Shown one piece after another: positions 8,520 through 16,181 of a stretch of DNA of 64,000 nt. This DNA comes from Streptomyces fradiae ATCC 10745 = DSM 40063 (GTDB taxonomy: Bacteria > Actinomycetota > Actinomycetes > Streptomycetales > Streptomycetaceae): assembly GCF_008704425.1 (NCBI RefSeq), contig NZ_CP023696.1:5868501-5932500 (forward strand), written 5' to 3'. Position 1 is the first letter of the stretch; each line of letters begins with the position of its first letter. Below the pieces are notes generated by a model. That model ran no database searches, had not been told where the DNA came from, and worked only from the letters and a program-made list of their open reading frames with translations. The translations under genes were made by a program, and so were the position numbers.

Positions 8520-10049
8520 CTACCTCGCCGGGCCCCTCCGGTCCCGGCGGAGCCCGGAGGCGAGGAAGGCCAGGGTGGCCAGGCAGACCGCGAGCAGCAG
8601 CCACATGGCCGCCCGGCCGCCGTCGGTGAACGCGCCACCGAAGAGGTCGGCGGCCCGGTCCGCGGAGAGCCCGGCGCGGTCCGTCAGGAGGGCGGGCCCC
8701 TCCTGCGGGTTCTCCACCACGTCGGCCGTCCAGGCGCCGGGCCTCACGCCCTGCCCGGTCAGGCGGTCCTCCAGCGAGGCCCGCGCCGCGAGCCGGTGGA
8801 CCTCCATGCCGACGGCCAGACCCAGCGCGCCCCCGAGGTTGTGGCAGGTCCACGAGGCGCCGACCGCCGTACCGGCCAGATGGCCGGGCGCGGCGGACAG
8901 CGCGGCGACGGTGGCCGGCCCCAGGATCAGGGCCCAGCCCACCCCCATCGCCACGAGCGCCGACACGACCGCGGGCAGGGCGCTGCCGGGCGTCAACCGG
9001 GTCTGGGCCAGCGCGGACAGGGCGAGGGCCAGGAAGCCGAGGCACAGCATCCGGCGCGGCCCGTGGCGGTCGACGAGACGGCCCACGAAGGGGGAGAGCA
9101 CCGCCACGGCGGCGGTGCAGGGAAGCAGCAGCAGGCCGGTGGTGTGCCCGTCGAAGCCGCGGACGGTGTGCAGGTACAGCGGTGTCAGGAAGAGGACGAC
9201 GCAGTAGAAGAAGGCCAGCGCGAAGTCGGCCGAGACGGCGGCCAGGAAGGCCCGCTCCCGGAACAGCCCGAACCGGATCAGCGGGTCGCGGGCACGGGCC
9301 TCCACCGCGCGCAGCCCGCCGAGGGCGGCGCCACCGCACAGGAGGAGGGCGAGGGTGCCCGGCGACGACCATCCCCACAGGTGCCCCAGGGACAGCGCCA
9401 GGACGAGGCAGGGCACGGACAGGCAGAGCAGCGCCAGACCGGGCCAGTCCATCCCGCCGGCCATCCGCTCCCCGTAGGACTCCGGCACGGTGGGGACGCA
9501 CACCGCGAGCGCCGCCGCGACGAGCGGCACGTTCAGCCAGAAGACCCAGGGCCACCCCGCCGACCCGACGAGGAGGCCGCCCAGGACCGGGCCCAGGGCC
9601 AGGCCGAGCCCGTTGACCCCGTAGAGGCAGCCGATCGCCCTGCCCCGCCGCTCCGGCGGGAAGATCGCCGCGACGAGGGCACCGGTCGCGGTGTACAGCA
9701 CCGCGCAGGCGGCTCCCTGGAGGAAGCGGGCGGCGATCAGCCATCCCGGTGTGGGTGCGCACCCGGCGCCCAGGGAGGCCGCGGCGAAGACGACGGCCCC
9801 GGCGTACAGGACCTTCCGGCGGCCGTGCCCGTCGGCGAGCCGGCCCGCCGCCACCATGCCGGTGGACAGCGCGACGACGAAGGCGTTCACGATCAACTGC
9901 AGTTCGGTGACCGTCGCCCCGAGGTCCTGCTGCACGACCGGCGCGACCGTGCTCACGATGGTCAGGTCGACGCAGCCGAGAAAGCTCAGCGTGCCCAGAC
10001 CCGCGAAAGCCCACCAGGTGCGTACCGCCGAGGAGCCGTTGCCGGTCAT
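8520..10049 (-). CDS. MFS exporter, DHA2 (14-helix) family
   Basis: Predicted proton-driven drug or metabolite exporter. The 509-residue product begins in a helix with the motif FLGCVDLTIVSTVAPVVQQD and carries motif A (GRLADGHGRRKVLYAG) and the antiporter motif region (GVNGLGLALGPVLGG). Hydrophobic segments number about fourteen, which fits DHA2. ATG 10049 has AAAAGGGG upstream on the minus strand. A large loop near the C-terminus (about residues 430-480) precedes the last helix. The substrate is not predictable. A repeated GGCATGA motif occurs in its upstream region. It could serve the nearby CDPS cluster, but that is inference only. Confidence 0.92.
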   Translation of the reverse strand: MTGNGSSAVRTWWAFAGLGTLSFLGCVDLTIVSTVAPVVQQDLGATVTELQLIVNAFVVALSTGMVAAGRLADGHGRRKVLYAGAVVFAAASLGAGCAPTPGWLIAARFLQGAACAVLYTATGALVAAIFPPERRGRAIGCLYGVNGLGLALGPVLGGLLVGSAGWPWVFWLNVPLVAAALAVCVPTVPESYGERMAGGMDWPGLALLCLSVPCLVLALSLGHLWGWSSPGTLALLLCGGAALGGLRAVEARARDPLIRFGLFRERAFLAAVSADFALAFFYCVVLFLTPLYLHTVRGFDGHTTGLLLLPCTAAVAVLSPFVGRLVDRHGPRRMLCLGFLALALSALAQTRLTPGSALPAVVSALVAMGVGWALILGPATVAALSAAPGHLAGTAVGASWTCHNLGGALGLAVGMEVHRLAARASLEDRLTGQGVRPGAWTADVVENPQEGPALLTDRAGLSADRAADLFGGAFTDGGRAAMWLLLAVCLATLAFLASGLRRDRRGPAR

Positions 10050-10126
10050 GCCGCCCCTTTTCTCGTCCGTCCGACTTTCCGGGAAGTCAACCGCCGCCGC
10101 CGGAGGCGTGTCGACGGGTATACCGA

Positions 10127-10183
10127 AAAGGCATGACGTCGCCCGTGAAAGGCATGAGGGCAATTCCAGCCGAATGTCATGCC
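10127..10183. promoter_or_regulatory. Repeated GGCATGA motifs upstream of the MFS gene
   Basis: AAAGGCATGA occurs at 10127-10136 and 10148-10157, exactly 21 bp apart (two helical turns). An inverted copy TCATGCC is at 10177-10183. The arrangement resembles a repressor or activator site. The rest of 10050-10357 shows no gene. Confidence 0.4.
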
Positions 10184-10357
10184 GTCCTCCCGGGAAAGGC
10201 GCGGCAAGGGTTCCCGCCGGCGGGCGGGGGCTGCTACGGTTCCGGTGCCGGAGCGAAAGGCCCGGCGCCTGGTGAATTCCGTCGGCGGGTGCGTCGCGCG
10301 GTTCGCGGGAATACCCCCGGACCCGGATGCGCCCCAATGCGCCGGATTTCCCTGCCC

Positions 10358-10428
10358 GGTGGAGTGGCCGAGAGGCGAGGCGACGGCCCGCAGAGCCGTT
10401 CACACAGGTTCGAATCCTGTCTCCACCT
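10358..10428 (+). tRNA. tRNA-Cys (GCA), atypical anticodon loop
   Basis: A complete cloverleaf: acceptor ggtggag/ctccacc (7 perfect pairs), D-arm gcc/ggc, anticodon stem acggc/gccgt, T-arm acagg-ttcgaat-cctgt. The anticodon loop is ccgcaga, giving GCA (Cys), and the discriminator base is U, the main CysRS identity base. Two loop positions are odd: base 33 is C instead of the nearly universal U, and base 37 is G. Relative to the usual actinobacterial tRNA-Cys as I recall it, the T-stem change (acggg/cccgt to acagg/cctgt) is compensated on both strands, which suggests selection to keep the fold. CCA is not encoded (CCG follows). It stands alone, not in a Gly-Cys-Val cluster, and may be a specialised second copy. 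Confidence 0.85.
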
Positions 10429-10430
10429 CC

Positions 10431-10465
10431 GCTCCGCCCGCCGCTCCCGCAGCGGCGGGCGGAGC
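10431..10465 (+). terminator. Hairpin after the tRNA
   Basis: Perfect 15-bp stem (gctccgcccgccgct / agcggcgggcggagc) with a 5-base loop, two bases after the tRNA CCG end. No U-tract, as is common in Streptomyces. Confidence 0.8.
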
Positions 10466-10530
10466 TCCTGGCGTGCCGGGAAGCTCCTGCCGTGCCGGGC
10501 GCCCGGCCGCCCGGCACGGGGGCTCAGCGC

Positions 10531-11463
10531 TCAGGCCCCGCCCCGGTACGCCTCGCGGACCCGGTCCGCGAGGCCGGGCGCCCGTCCGGCGGCCCGGCCC
10601 CGCGGCGGCCAGACCAGCAGCAGGCGGTGGCGGGTCCCCGCGTCGACCAGCGGGACGTACACCATGCCGGGCACCGGAGCGGGGTGCGGGTAGGCGGGCA
10701 GCGCTCCCCGCTCGGCGCAGGCCAGTGCGGCCGCCTCGGTCTCGTCGCCGGCCCACCGCACCTCGACGTGCCCGCCGGCGCCCCGCACGGCCGCCGTGAA
10801 GTGGCGGCGCAGGTCGGCGTGGCGGCGGTCCCCGACCAGGACGCACACCTCGCCGTCGAGGTCCCGCAGCGCCAGCGAGGAGCGGGCGGCCAGCCGATGG
10901 CCGGCCGCCACACCGATCAGCAGGTCCTCCTCGGCGAGCACGGCGTGCGCGAGCGCGTCCGGGAGCGGCCCGTCCGGTGCGCAGTGCCGCACCACGGCCA
11001 GGTCCAGGCGGTGGAGGCGGAAGAGGCCGGGCAGGGCGGCGCCGGGGTCCGCCGCCGGCTCCCCGGCCGCCGGCTCCCCGCACAGGACGGACAGGGGGCA
11101 CAGCTCCACGTTGTCGCCCGCCTCCACCGCGTGGGCGGCCACCAGGGGGAGCACGGGCGTCGGCGCGGCGCCGACGCGCAGGCGCTCCGACGGCCCGGCC
11201 GGGCCGCGCCCGCCGACGGCGAGGAGGCGGTCGACCCTCGGGATGAGGTCGTCGGCGCAGCGCAGGAGCAGCCGCCCGGCGGACGTGAGGCGGGCGCCCC
11301 TGTGGTCGCGGCGCAGTACGGCGCAGCCGGCCGCCCGCTCCAGCTGCTGGACGCGGCGGGTGACCGCGGCCTGGCTGACGCCGAGCGCCCGCGCGGCCCC
11401 GGCCAGGCTCCCGGTGTCGGCGACGGCCCGCAGCACCCTCAGGTCCTGGATCTCCACGTTCAT
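10531..11463 (-). CDS. LysR-family transcriptional regulator
   Basis: DNA-binding regulator of 310 residues. The N-terminal winged helix-turn-helix spans about residues 1-60 (LRVLRAVADTGSLAGAARAL, then SQAAVTRRVQQLE) and is followed by a two-lobe effector domain. Start ATG 11463 (MNVEIQDLR) is the usual LysR beginning; an upstream in-frame ATG at 11496 would add residues overlapping the next gene. It lies 20 bp downstream of a second LysR gene on the same strand, so the two may be co-transcribed. The effector domain is divergent and gives no ligand. Control of the CDPS cluster or the MFS gene is possible. Confidence 0.9.
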   Translation of the reverse strand: MNVEIQDLRVLRAVADTGSLAGAARALGVSQAAVTRRVQQLERAAGCAVLRRDHRGARLTSAGRLLLRCADDLIPRVDRLLAVGGRGPAGPSERLRVGAAPTPVLPLVAAHAVEAGDNVELCPLSVLCGEPAAGEPAADPGAALPGLFRLHRLDLAVVRHCAPDGPLPDALAHAVLAEEDLLIGVAAGHRLAARSSLALRDLDGEVCVLVGDRRHADLRRHFTAAVRGAGGHVEVRWAGDETEAAALACAERGALPAYPHPAPVPGMVYVPLVDAGTRHRLLLVWPPRGRAAGRAPGLADRVREAYRGGA

Positions 11464-11482
11464 GGCGCCCCGGCCGTGCCCG

Positions 11483-12403
11483 TCATGCCTCGGCACGGCG
11501 CGACAGGTCGCGGTGGGCGGCGGCGAGCAGGGCGGCGAGGTGGGGGACGCGGGCGGCGATCCAGCTTTCCCTGCGGTACGCCACCAGATGGCGGACGCGC
11601 ATGTCGAGGTCGGCGACGCGGCGGCGCACCACCCCCGGTTGCAGGGGCCGGTACGCCTGGGTCAGGGCCACGCAGCCCTGATGGCGGATCACCTGGCAGC
11701 GGGGGCCGGAGACGACGATGTCGTGGGTGATGCGCGGGGCGAAGCCGTAGCGGGCGCAGAGCCGGCGCAGCCCCTCGTCGCAGGCGTCCGGCCCGGTGCA
11801 CGAGATCCACTCCGCGCCCGCCAGGTCCGCCATGGTGAGCCGGTCCGCGGTGGCCGGCGGCCGGTCGGCGGCCACGGCCAGCAGCACCGGGCTCTCGGCC
11901 CACTGGAGGTGGGCGATGGAGCCGTCGCCCGGCGGCGGCGCCCCGTCCGCCGACTGGTGGTCGCGCAGGGCGATGTCGATCTCGCCCTCCCGCAGCAGGT
12001 CGATCAGCTCGCGGGTGGTGTGGGGGCTGACGACCTGGACGCGCTCGCCCGAGGGCAGCTTCCGCAGGGCGCCGAGGAGGGGCTCGTAGAACACGCCGCA
12101 CGCCGTCCCCCCGACCCGCAGGACCCGGCGGCACGGCGAGCGGTGGTCGCGCACGCGCTCCCCGTGGTCGTCGAGGGAGCGGATGATCGTCTGGGCGTGC
12201 TCCAGGACGGTGGTGCCCAGCGGCGTGGGGCGGGCCCCGTGCTGGTCGCGCTCGAACAGGGGCCCGCCGAACAGCTGCTCCAGCCGGCGTATCTGACGGC
12301 TCAGGGCGGGCTGCGGAAGGCCCAGGGCGGCCGCGGCCTTGTTCAGGCTGCCCGTCTCCGAGACGACGCAGAGCTGCCGTAAGTGGCGAAATTGCAGGTC
12401 CAT
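11483..12403 (-). CDS. LysR-family transcriptional regulator divergent from the CDPS gene
   Basis: A 306-residue regulator with an N-terminal HTH (LRQLCVVSETGSLNKAAAAL, SQ-like recognition helix PQPALSRQIRRLEQ) and a C-terminal substrate-binding-like domain that includes VRVLRVGG-type strand and SPHTTRELIDLLREGEIDIA. ATG 12403 (MDLQFRHLR) is the natural start, with longer GTG/ATG starts lacking support. LysR genes usually control the divergent neighbour, here the cyclodipeptide synthase 311 bp away, and repress themselves. The shared upstream region has a 7-bp inverted repeat of LysR-box type. Regulation of the CDPS cluster is therefore the best inference. Confidence 0.92.
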   Translation of the reverse strand: MDLQFRHLRQLCVVSETGSLNKAAAALGLPQPALSRQIRRLEQLFGGPLFERDQHGARPTPLGTTVLEHAQTIIRSLDDHGERVRDHRSPCRRVLRVGGTACGVFYEPLLGALRKLPSGERVQVVSPHTTRELIDLLREGEIDIALRDHQSADGAPPPGDGSIAHLQWAESPVLLAVAADRPPATADRLTMADLAGAEWISCTGPDACDEGLRRLCARYGFAPRITHDIVVSGPRCQVIRHQGCVALTQAYRPLQPGVVRRRVADLDMRVRHLVAYRRESWIAARVPHLAALLAAAHRDLSRRAEA

Positions 12404-12713
12404 GACGGTATTTAAACCCGTCCGCGTTACCTGGCACCAGAGATCGGGTGCCACGCGTTCCGCACCGCGCATTCCGGGACTCGGGAAATGTCACCGGCAG
12501 TCGGCCCGCGAGTACCCACCGCTGTTATCCGCCCGGCCCGGCCGGGGTTTCTGCGGGGATTCGGCCGGGGTTCTGCCGGGGTTTTCCGGATGGCATAACA
12601 CCGTGGCAGTACACAACCGGAGGGCAGGTCGCCACCATTCCACTCATCGCCGCACGGGCCTGCTTCGGGGCGGCGTCGGGGGAACCATTCGCATCACTGC
12701 GTGAAGGTGACAC
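12404..12713. promoter_or_regulatory. Divergent control region with a LysR-like inverted repeat
   Basis: 310 bp without a gene, less GC-rich than its surroundings. TGGCACC (12432-12438) and GGTGCCA (12447-12453) form a 7-bp inverted repeat with an 8-base spacer, located 30-50 bp upstream of the LysR start. A G-tract-rich stretch with repeated ccggggttc/ctg units lies at 12540-12590. No -10/-35 pair is clear. Confidence 0.5.
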
Positions 12714-13601
12714 ATGTTTGAGATTGAACCATTGACCGGGCGATGCGGCGCCCTCCTGCCCGAAGCCGTGCACGTGTGCGTCGGCGTAAGCCCTTTCAAC
12801 GGATACTTCAGCGCGCCCCGGCTTCTCCGGCTCGCCGAGTGGTCCCTGCGGCGCTTCCCGTACGTCCACTTCTTCGTGCCCGACACCGTCGCCGCGTACA
12901 CGCTGGAGGCGCTGGGGTACCCGCCGGGCCGCGCGCGCCACAAGGCGCGGCGGCAGGGGCAGTACGTCCACAACAAGATCTGCTCCGCACTGCGGGAGCT
13001 GGGCGTCCCCGACCCCGACGGGCTGGTCCTCGGCATGGACCGGCTGGAGCGCTCGCCCCGCTACACGACGCTGCTGAACGAGGCCCGCCTGCGCTTCCGC
13101 CGCGACCAGGGCTTCCGGAGCGCCTGCCTCGAAGCGTCCCACTGGGTGCTGGAGCAGCGACTGCCGCCGGGCACCTCCCCGACCGTCGAGCAACTGCACG
13201 GCGCCGTCCGCTACTTCCTCGCGGAGCTGCCGCTCTTCGCCGACGCGGGAGGGATCGCCGGCCGGCGCCCGTCGTTCTTCGCCTACCACCAGCGGGTCCC
13301 CTTCCTGGAGCGCTTCTTCGGCCGCGAGCTGGGCTGGGAGCCGGCGGACACGCAGGGCTTCCTCGTCGTCCGCGACCCGGCGCCGGAGGACGCCGCCGCG
13401 GGCCTGCACGAGGGGAGGCCGGCCGACGGGGCCCTCGCGGGGGAGGCGGCCACGGGGGGCGTCTTCACCGGGGGTCCCCCCGCCGGGAGCCTGGCCACCG
13501 GGGGCCTGACCGCCGGGGGCCTGACCGCGGGGGGCCTGACCGCCGGGGGCCTGGCCACCGGGGGTCTCCCCGCCGGGGAGGCGCTCCGTGCCCGGCGCTG
13601 A
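12714..13601 (+). CDS. Cyclodipeptide synthase (CDPS, NYH-type)
   Basis: Joins two aminoacyl residues taken from charged tRNAs into a 2,5-diketopiperazine. Signature residues match AlbC: GVSPFNGYFS with the acyl-accepting Ser at 26 and Asn at 29; AVRYFLAELPLFAD with Y167 and E171; and FFAYHQRVPFLERFF with Y191-H192. These place it in the NYH subfamily. The catalytic core ends near residue 230; about 65 further residues form a Gly-Thr-Ala-Leu repeat tail encoded by 15-bp tandem repeats, unlike other CDPSs (about 230-250 residues). ATG 12714 has GAAGGTG upstream. It overlaps the next gene's GTG start. The two amino acids cannot be read from the sequence by eye. Confidence 0.9.
   Translation: MFEIEPLTGRCGALLPEAVHVCVGVSPFNGYFSAPRLLRLAEWSLRRFPYVHFFVPDTVAAYTLEALGYPPGRARHKARRQGQYVHNKICSALRELGVPDPDGLVLGMDRLERSPRYTTLLNEARLRFRRDQGFRSACLEASHWVLEQRLPPGTSPTVEQLHGAVRYFLAELPLFADAGGIAGRRPSFFAYHQRVPFLERFFGRELGWEPADTQGFLVVRDPAPEDAAAGLHEGRPADGALAGEAATGGVFTGGPPAGSLATGGLTAGGLTAGGLTAGGLATGGLPAGEALRARR
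13491..13580 (+). repeat. 15-bp tandem repeats in the CDPS tail
   Basis: Six adjacent units of the form ctgaccgccgggggc, the outer ones diverged (13491, 13506, 13521, 13536, 13551, 13566). In frame they encode repeats of Leu-Thr-Ala-Gly-Gly. Confidence 0.9.
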
Positions 13602-15021
13602 GAGAGGACGGAGGGGCGGCCGGCCCGGCGGGGGAGCGATGGGACCGGGCGGCCGGCGCGGCGGGGGAGCGGCCGGGTCGGGCCGAACGGCCGGCCGGCC
13701 CGGTCATGACGAGGCGTCGGACGACTACTCGCTGACCCGGGTGCCCGAGGAGGCGCGCCGCTCCTGGTTCTCCGTGGCCGTGCAGCGCTTCGGACAGGTC
13801 TCCTCCTTCCAGCAGTTCATGGTCGGCGCGGTGCTGGGCTACGGGATGACCTTCACCGACGCGCTGATCGCCATCACCGTCGGCTCCGTGATGCTGGAGG
13901 TCGTCACCATCCTCCTCGGCGTCGCCGGAGTGCGGGAGGGCGTGTCGACCTCGGTGCTGGCCCGCTGGTCGGGCTTCGGCCGCAAGGGGTCGGCCGCCGT
14001 GGGCCTGCTGGTGGCCTTCAGCCTGGCCGGCTGGTTCGGGGTCCAGAACGGCGTCTTCGCCCAGGGCATGCACGACCTGGCCGGATGGGCTCCCGAGTGG
14101 GCCTGGGCCCTGCTGGGCGGCGCGCTCGTCACGGCCATCTCGGTGCACGGCTTCACCGTCATGGCGTGGACGGCCTACCTGACCGTGCCGGCGTTCCTCC
14201 TGCTGGCCGGCTGGTCGGTGGCGGACACGCTGGCCGGCCACTCGCTGCACGACCTGCTGACCGGGCCCCCGCCGGGGCCGGTGCTGTCCCTGGCCGAGGG
14301 CACGACGCTGGTGGCGGGCGCCTTCATCCTGGGCGCGCTGATGACCCCGGACATGACGCGCTTCAACCGCCGCCCCTCCGACGTGGTGAAGCAGACGCTG
14401 CTCGGTGTCACCCTGGGCGAGTACGCCATCGGGCTCACCGCCGTGATGCTGGGCCACGCGGCCCGCACCGCCGACGTCGTCGGCATCATCACCACCTCGT
14501 CGGGGCTGTGGGGCACCCTGATCCTCACGACGGCGATCCTGAAGATCAACGACTGGAACCTCTACTCGTCCGCGCTCGCCGCCGTCAACAGCGCCGACGT
14601 GCTCCTGGGCCGCCGGATCAGCCGACGGGGGGTCACCCTCGTCATCGGCGCGGCCGGCACCGCCCTGTCCGCCACGGGCGCCGTGGAGGACTTCGCGGGG
14701 TTCCTGGAGACCGTCGGGGTGCTCGTCCCGCCCGTGGCCGGGGTCGTCATCGCCGAGTACTACGTGGTGCGCCGGTACCGCGCCGACCTCGAACAGGCCC
14801 GCCGCACCGGCCGCCTGCCGGACACGGCCCCCGACTGGCTCCCGCTGTCCCTGGTCTGCTGGGCGGCCGGGACCCTGGCCGGCGAGTACCTGGACGCCGG
14901 CATCCCCGCCGTCAACGCCGTCCTGACGGCCTTCGCCCTCTACGCGGTGGCGGGCCGGGCGCTGGAGGCGCGGCGACGCGTCCGCGCCCGGCACGCCCCC
15001 GTGCCCGACCGCACGGCCTGA
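13588..15021 (+). CDS. NCS1-family nucleobase/cytosine-type permease
   Basis: Cation-coupled importer of the purine/cytosine/hydantoin permease family, about 12 membrane segments in 477 residues. The first conserved element RRSWFSVAVQRFGQVSS and the helix SVMLEVVTILLGVAGVREG are typical. GTG 13588 overlaps the CDPS stop by 14 bp and has GGGGAGG upstream; ATG 13639 with GGGGAG is an equally possible start, and the first 35 residues look like read-through of repetitive DNA. Family substrates are nucleobases, allantoin and hydantoins. Because a hydantoin and a diketopiperazine are similar small cyclic amides, transport linked to the CDPS product is conceivable, but this is inference. Confidence 0.88.
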   Translation: MPGAERGRRGGRPGGGAMGPGGRRGGGAAGSGRTAGRPGHDEASDDYSLTRVPEEARRSWFSVAVQRFGQVSSFQQFMVGAVLGYGMTFTDALIAITVGSVMLEVVTILLGVAGVREGVSTSVLARWSGFGRKGSAAVGLLVAFSLAGWFGVQNGVFAQGMHDLAGWAPEWAWALLGGALVTAISVHGFTVMAWTAYLTVPAFLLLAGWSVADTLAGHSLHDLLTGPPPGPVLSLAEGTTLVAGAFILGALMTPDMTRFNRRPSDVVKQTLLGVTLGEYAIGLTAVMLGHAARTADVVGIITTSSGLWGTLILTTAILKINDWNLYSSALAAVNSADVLLGRRISRRGVTLVIGAAGTALSATGAVEDFAGFLETVGVLVPPVAGVVIAEYYVVRRYRADLEQARRTGRLPDTAPDWLPLSLVCWAAGTLAGEYLDAGIPAVNAVLTAFALYAVAGRALEARRRVRARHAPVPDRTA

Positions 15022-15098
15022 CGGAGCGCCGGGGCAGCCCGACCGGGGCCCCGGCGGGACCCGGTCCGGACCCAACCGGACCGGCTCGGAACGGCCCT

Positions 15099-15142
15099 GG
15101 ACCGGCCCCCGGACCCACCCGGACCGGCCCCCGGACCCACCC
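15099..15142 (+). repeat. 22-bp tandem repeat between permease and rhodanese genes
   Basis: Two perfect copies of a 22-bp unit beginning ggaccggcccccggac, plus a third diverged partial copy to about 15158. Non-coding, 186-bp gap. Confidence 0.8.
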
Positions 15143-15206
15143 GGACCGGCCTCGGACCCTCCCCGAACCCGACCCGCACCCACCGATACCGAGAACGGAG
15201 CCGCAC

Positions 15207-15560
15207 ATGCTGCCCCTGGTGACGAGGGACGAACTGAAAGCCATGCTGGACGCCGGAGAGGTCGTCGTGGTCGACACGATGCCGCCGGCCTACTACGCAC
15301 GCGAGCACCTGCCCGGCGCGGTCAACATCCCGGGCTTCCCCTACGAGGAGGCGGCGCGCCTCACCGACGAGCTCGCGCCCGCCGTACTGCCCCACCGCGC
15401 CGCACCCATAGTCGTGTACTGCGCGAACACCCCGTGCCGCAACAGCGAACTCGTCGGCGCGCGGCTCGTCTCGCTCGGCTACACGGACGTACGCAAGTAC
15501 CGCGAGGGGATCGAGGACTGGGTCGCCCACGGCCTGCCGACGCGTACCGCCGCCGACTGA
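15207..15560 (+). CDS. Single-domain rhodanese-like protein
   Basis: A 117-residue rhodanese fold, predicted to carry persulfide sulfur on a cysteine and hand it to an acceptor. Visible landmarks are VVVDTMPPAYYAREHLPGAVNIP, reported here in two parts (VVVDTMPP and HLPGAVNIP), and the active-site loop YCANTPCRNS, where the Cys starts a C-x5-R-type loop. A second Cys sits inside the loop. ATG 15207 has GAGAACGGAG upstream. It is cytosolic. Position between the CDPS/permease pair and thiol-redox genes suggests a sulfur-transfer or redox role for the cluster. Confidence 0.9.
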   Translation: MLPLVTRDELKAMLDAGEVVVVDTMPPAYYAREHLPGAVNIPGFPYEEAARLTDELAPAVLPHRAAPIVVYCANTPCRNSELVGARLVSLGYTDVRKYREGIEDWVAHGLPTRTAAD

Positions 15561-15637
15561 CCGGCCGCGCGCCCCGCCCCGTCCCCACCTACACCCGCGT
15601 ACGCCACCCGTCCGCACCACCACCGAAGGGAAACCCG

Positions 15638-16096
15638 ATGAGGCAGTACCGACTCGCCTTCGCCGCCCTCGCGGCCACCATGCTCCTGGGCGGCGCCGCC
15701 GCCCCGGCGCTCGCGTCGCCCCCGGCGGCGTCCCAGGCCACCGCCACCACCGCCACCACCGCCGCCGACATCCCGAACGTCGTCGACGTGACCGCCGCCA
15801 ACTACCAGCAGGTCATGCAGTGGTCGCACACCAAGCCGGTGGTGCTCGACTTCACCGCGTCCTGGTGTTACTGGTGCAAGAAGCAGGACCCGTACCTCCG
15901 GCAGTACAACACCGCCGACAACGGCGCCTGGGTGCTGGCGAAGGTCGACGTCGACCGCAACCCCGACCTGGCCAGGCGGTACGGGGTGCGCGGCATCCCC
16001 GCCCTGCTGAACATCCAGAACGGCACGGAGGCCGGCAGCCGCCACGTCGGCTTCGACGGTCCCGCCTCGCTGCGCACCTGGCTGAACAACCTGTGA
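15638..16096 (+). CDS. Secreted thioredoxin-like protein
   Basis: A 152-residue exported thiol-disulfide protein. Signal peptide residues 1-26 end in PALAS (cleavage likely after ALA). The thioredoxin fold shows VVLDFTASWCYWCKKQ with C77-x-x-C80 and a cis-Pro loop VRGIPALLN. The CYWC pair is closer to DsbD-gamma/TlpA-type proteins than to cytosolic CGPC thioredoxins. GAAGGGAAA precedes ATG 15638. Downstream is a strong hairpin. A thioredoxin reductase lies in the same cluster, but that enzyme is cytosolic, so a direct pair would need a membrane relay. Confidence 0.9.
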   Translation: MRQYRLAFAALAATMLLGGAAAPALASPPAASQATATTATTAADIPNVVDVTAANYQQVMQWSHTKPVVLDFTASWCYWCKKQDPYLRQYNTADNGAWVLAKVDVDRNPDLARRYGVRGIPALLNIQNGTEAGSRHVGFDGPASLRTWLNNL

Positions 16097-16103
16097 CACC
16101 CCC

Positions 16104-16133
16104 GTGCCGCCGCCGCACCCGCGGCGGCGGCAC
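16104..16133 (+). terminator. Hairpin between thioredoxin-like and protease genes
   Basis: Perfect 13-bp stem (gtgccgccgccgc / gcggcggcggcac) with a 4-base loop, 7 bases after the stop codon. It may attenuate rather than stop transcription, because the protease gene follows closely. Confidence 0.75.
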
Positions 16134-16181
16134 GCCCGCACCCCCACCCCACCCCCCACACCGTCCCGAAAGGCCCTTCCC

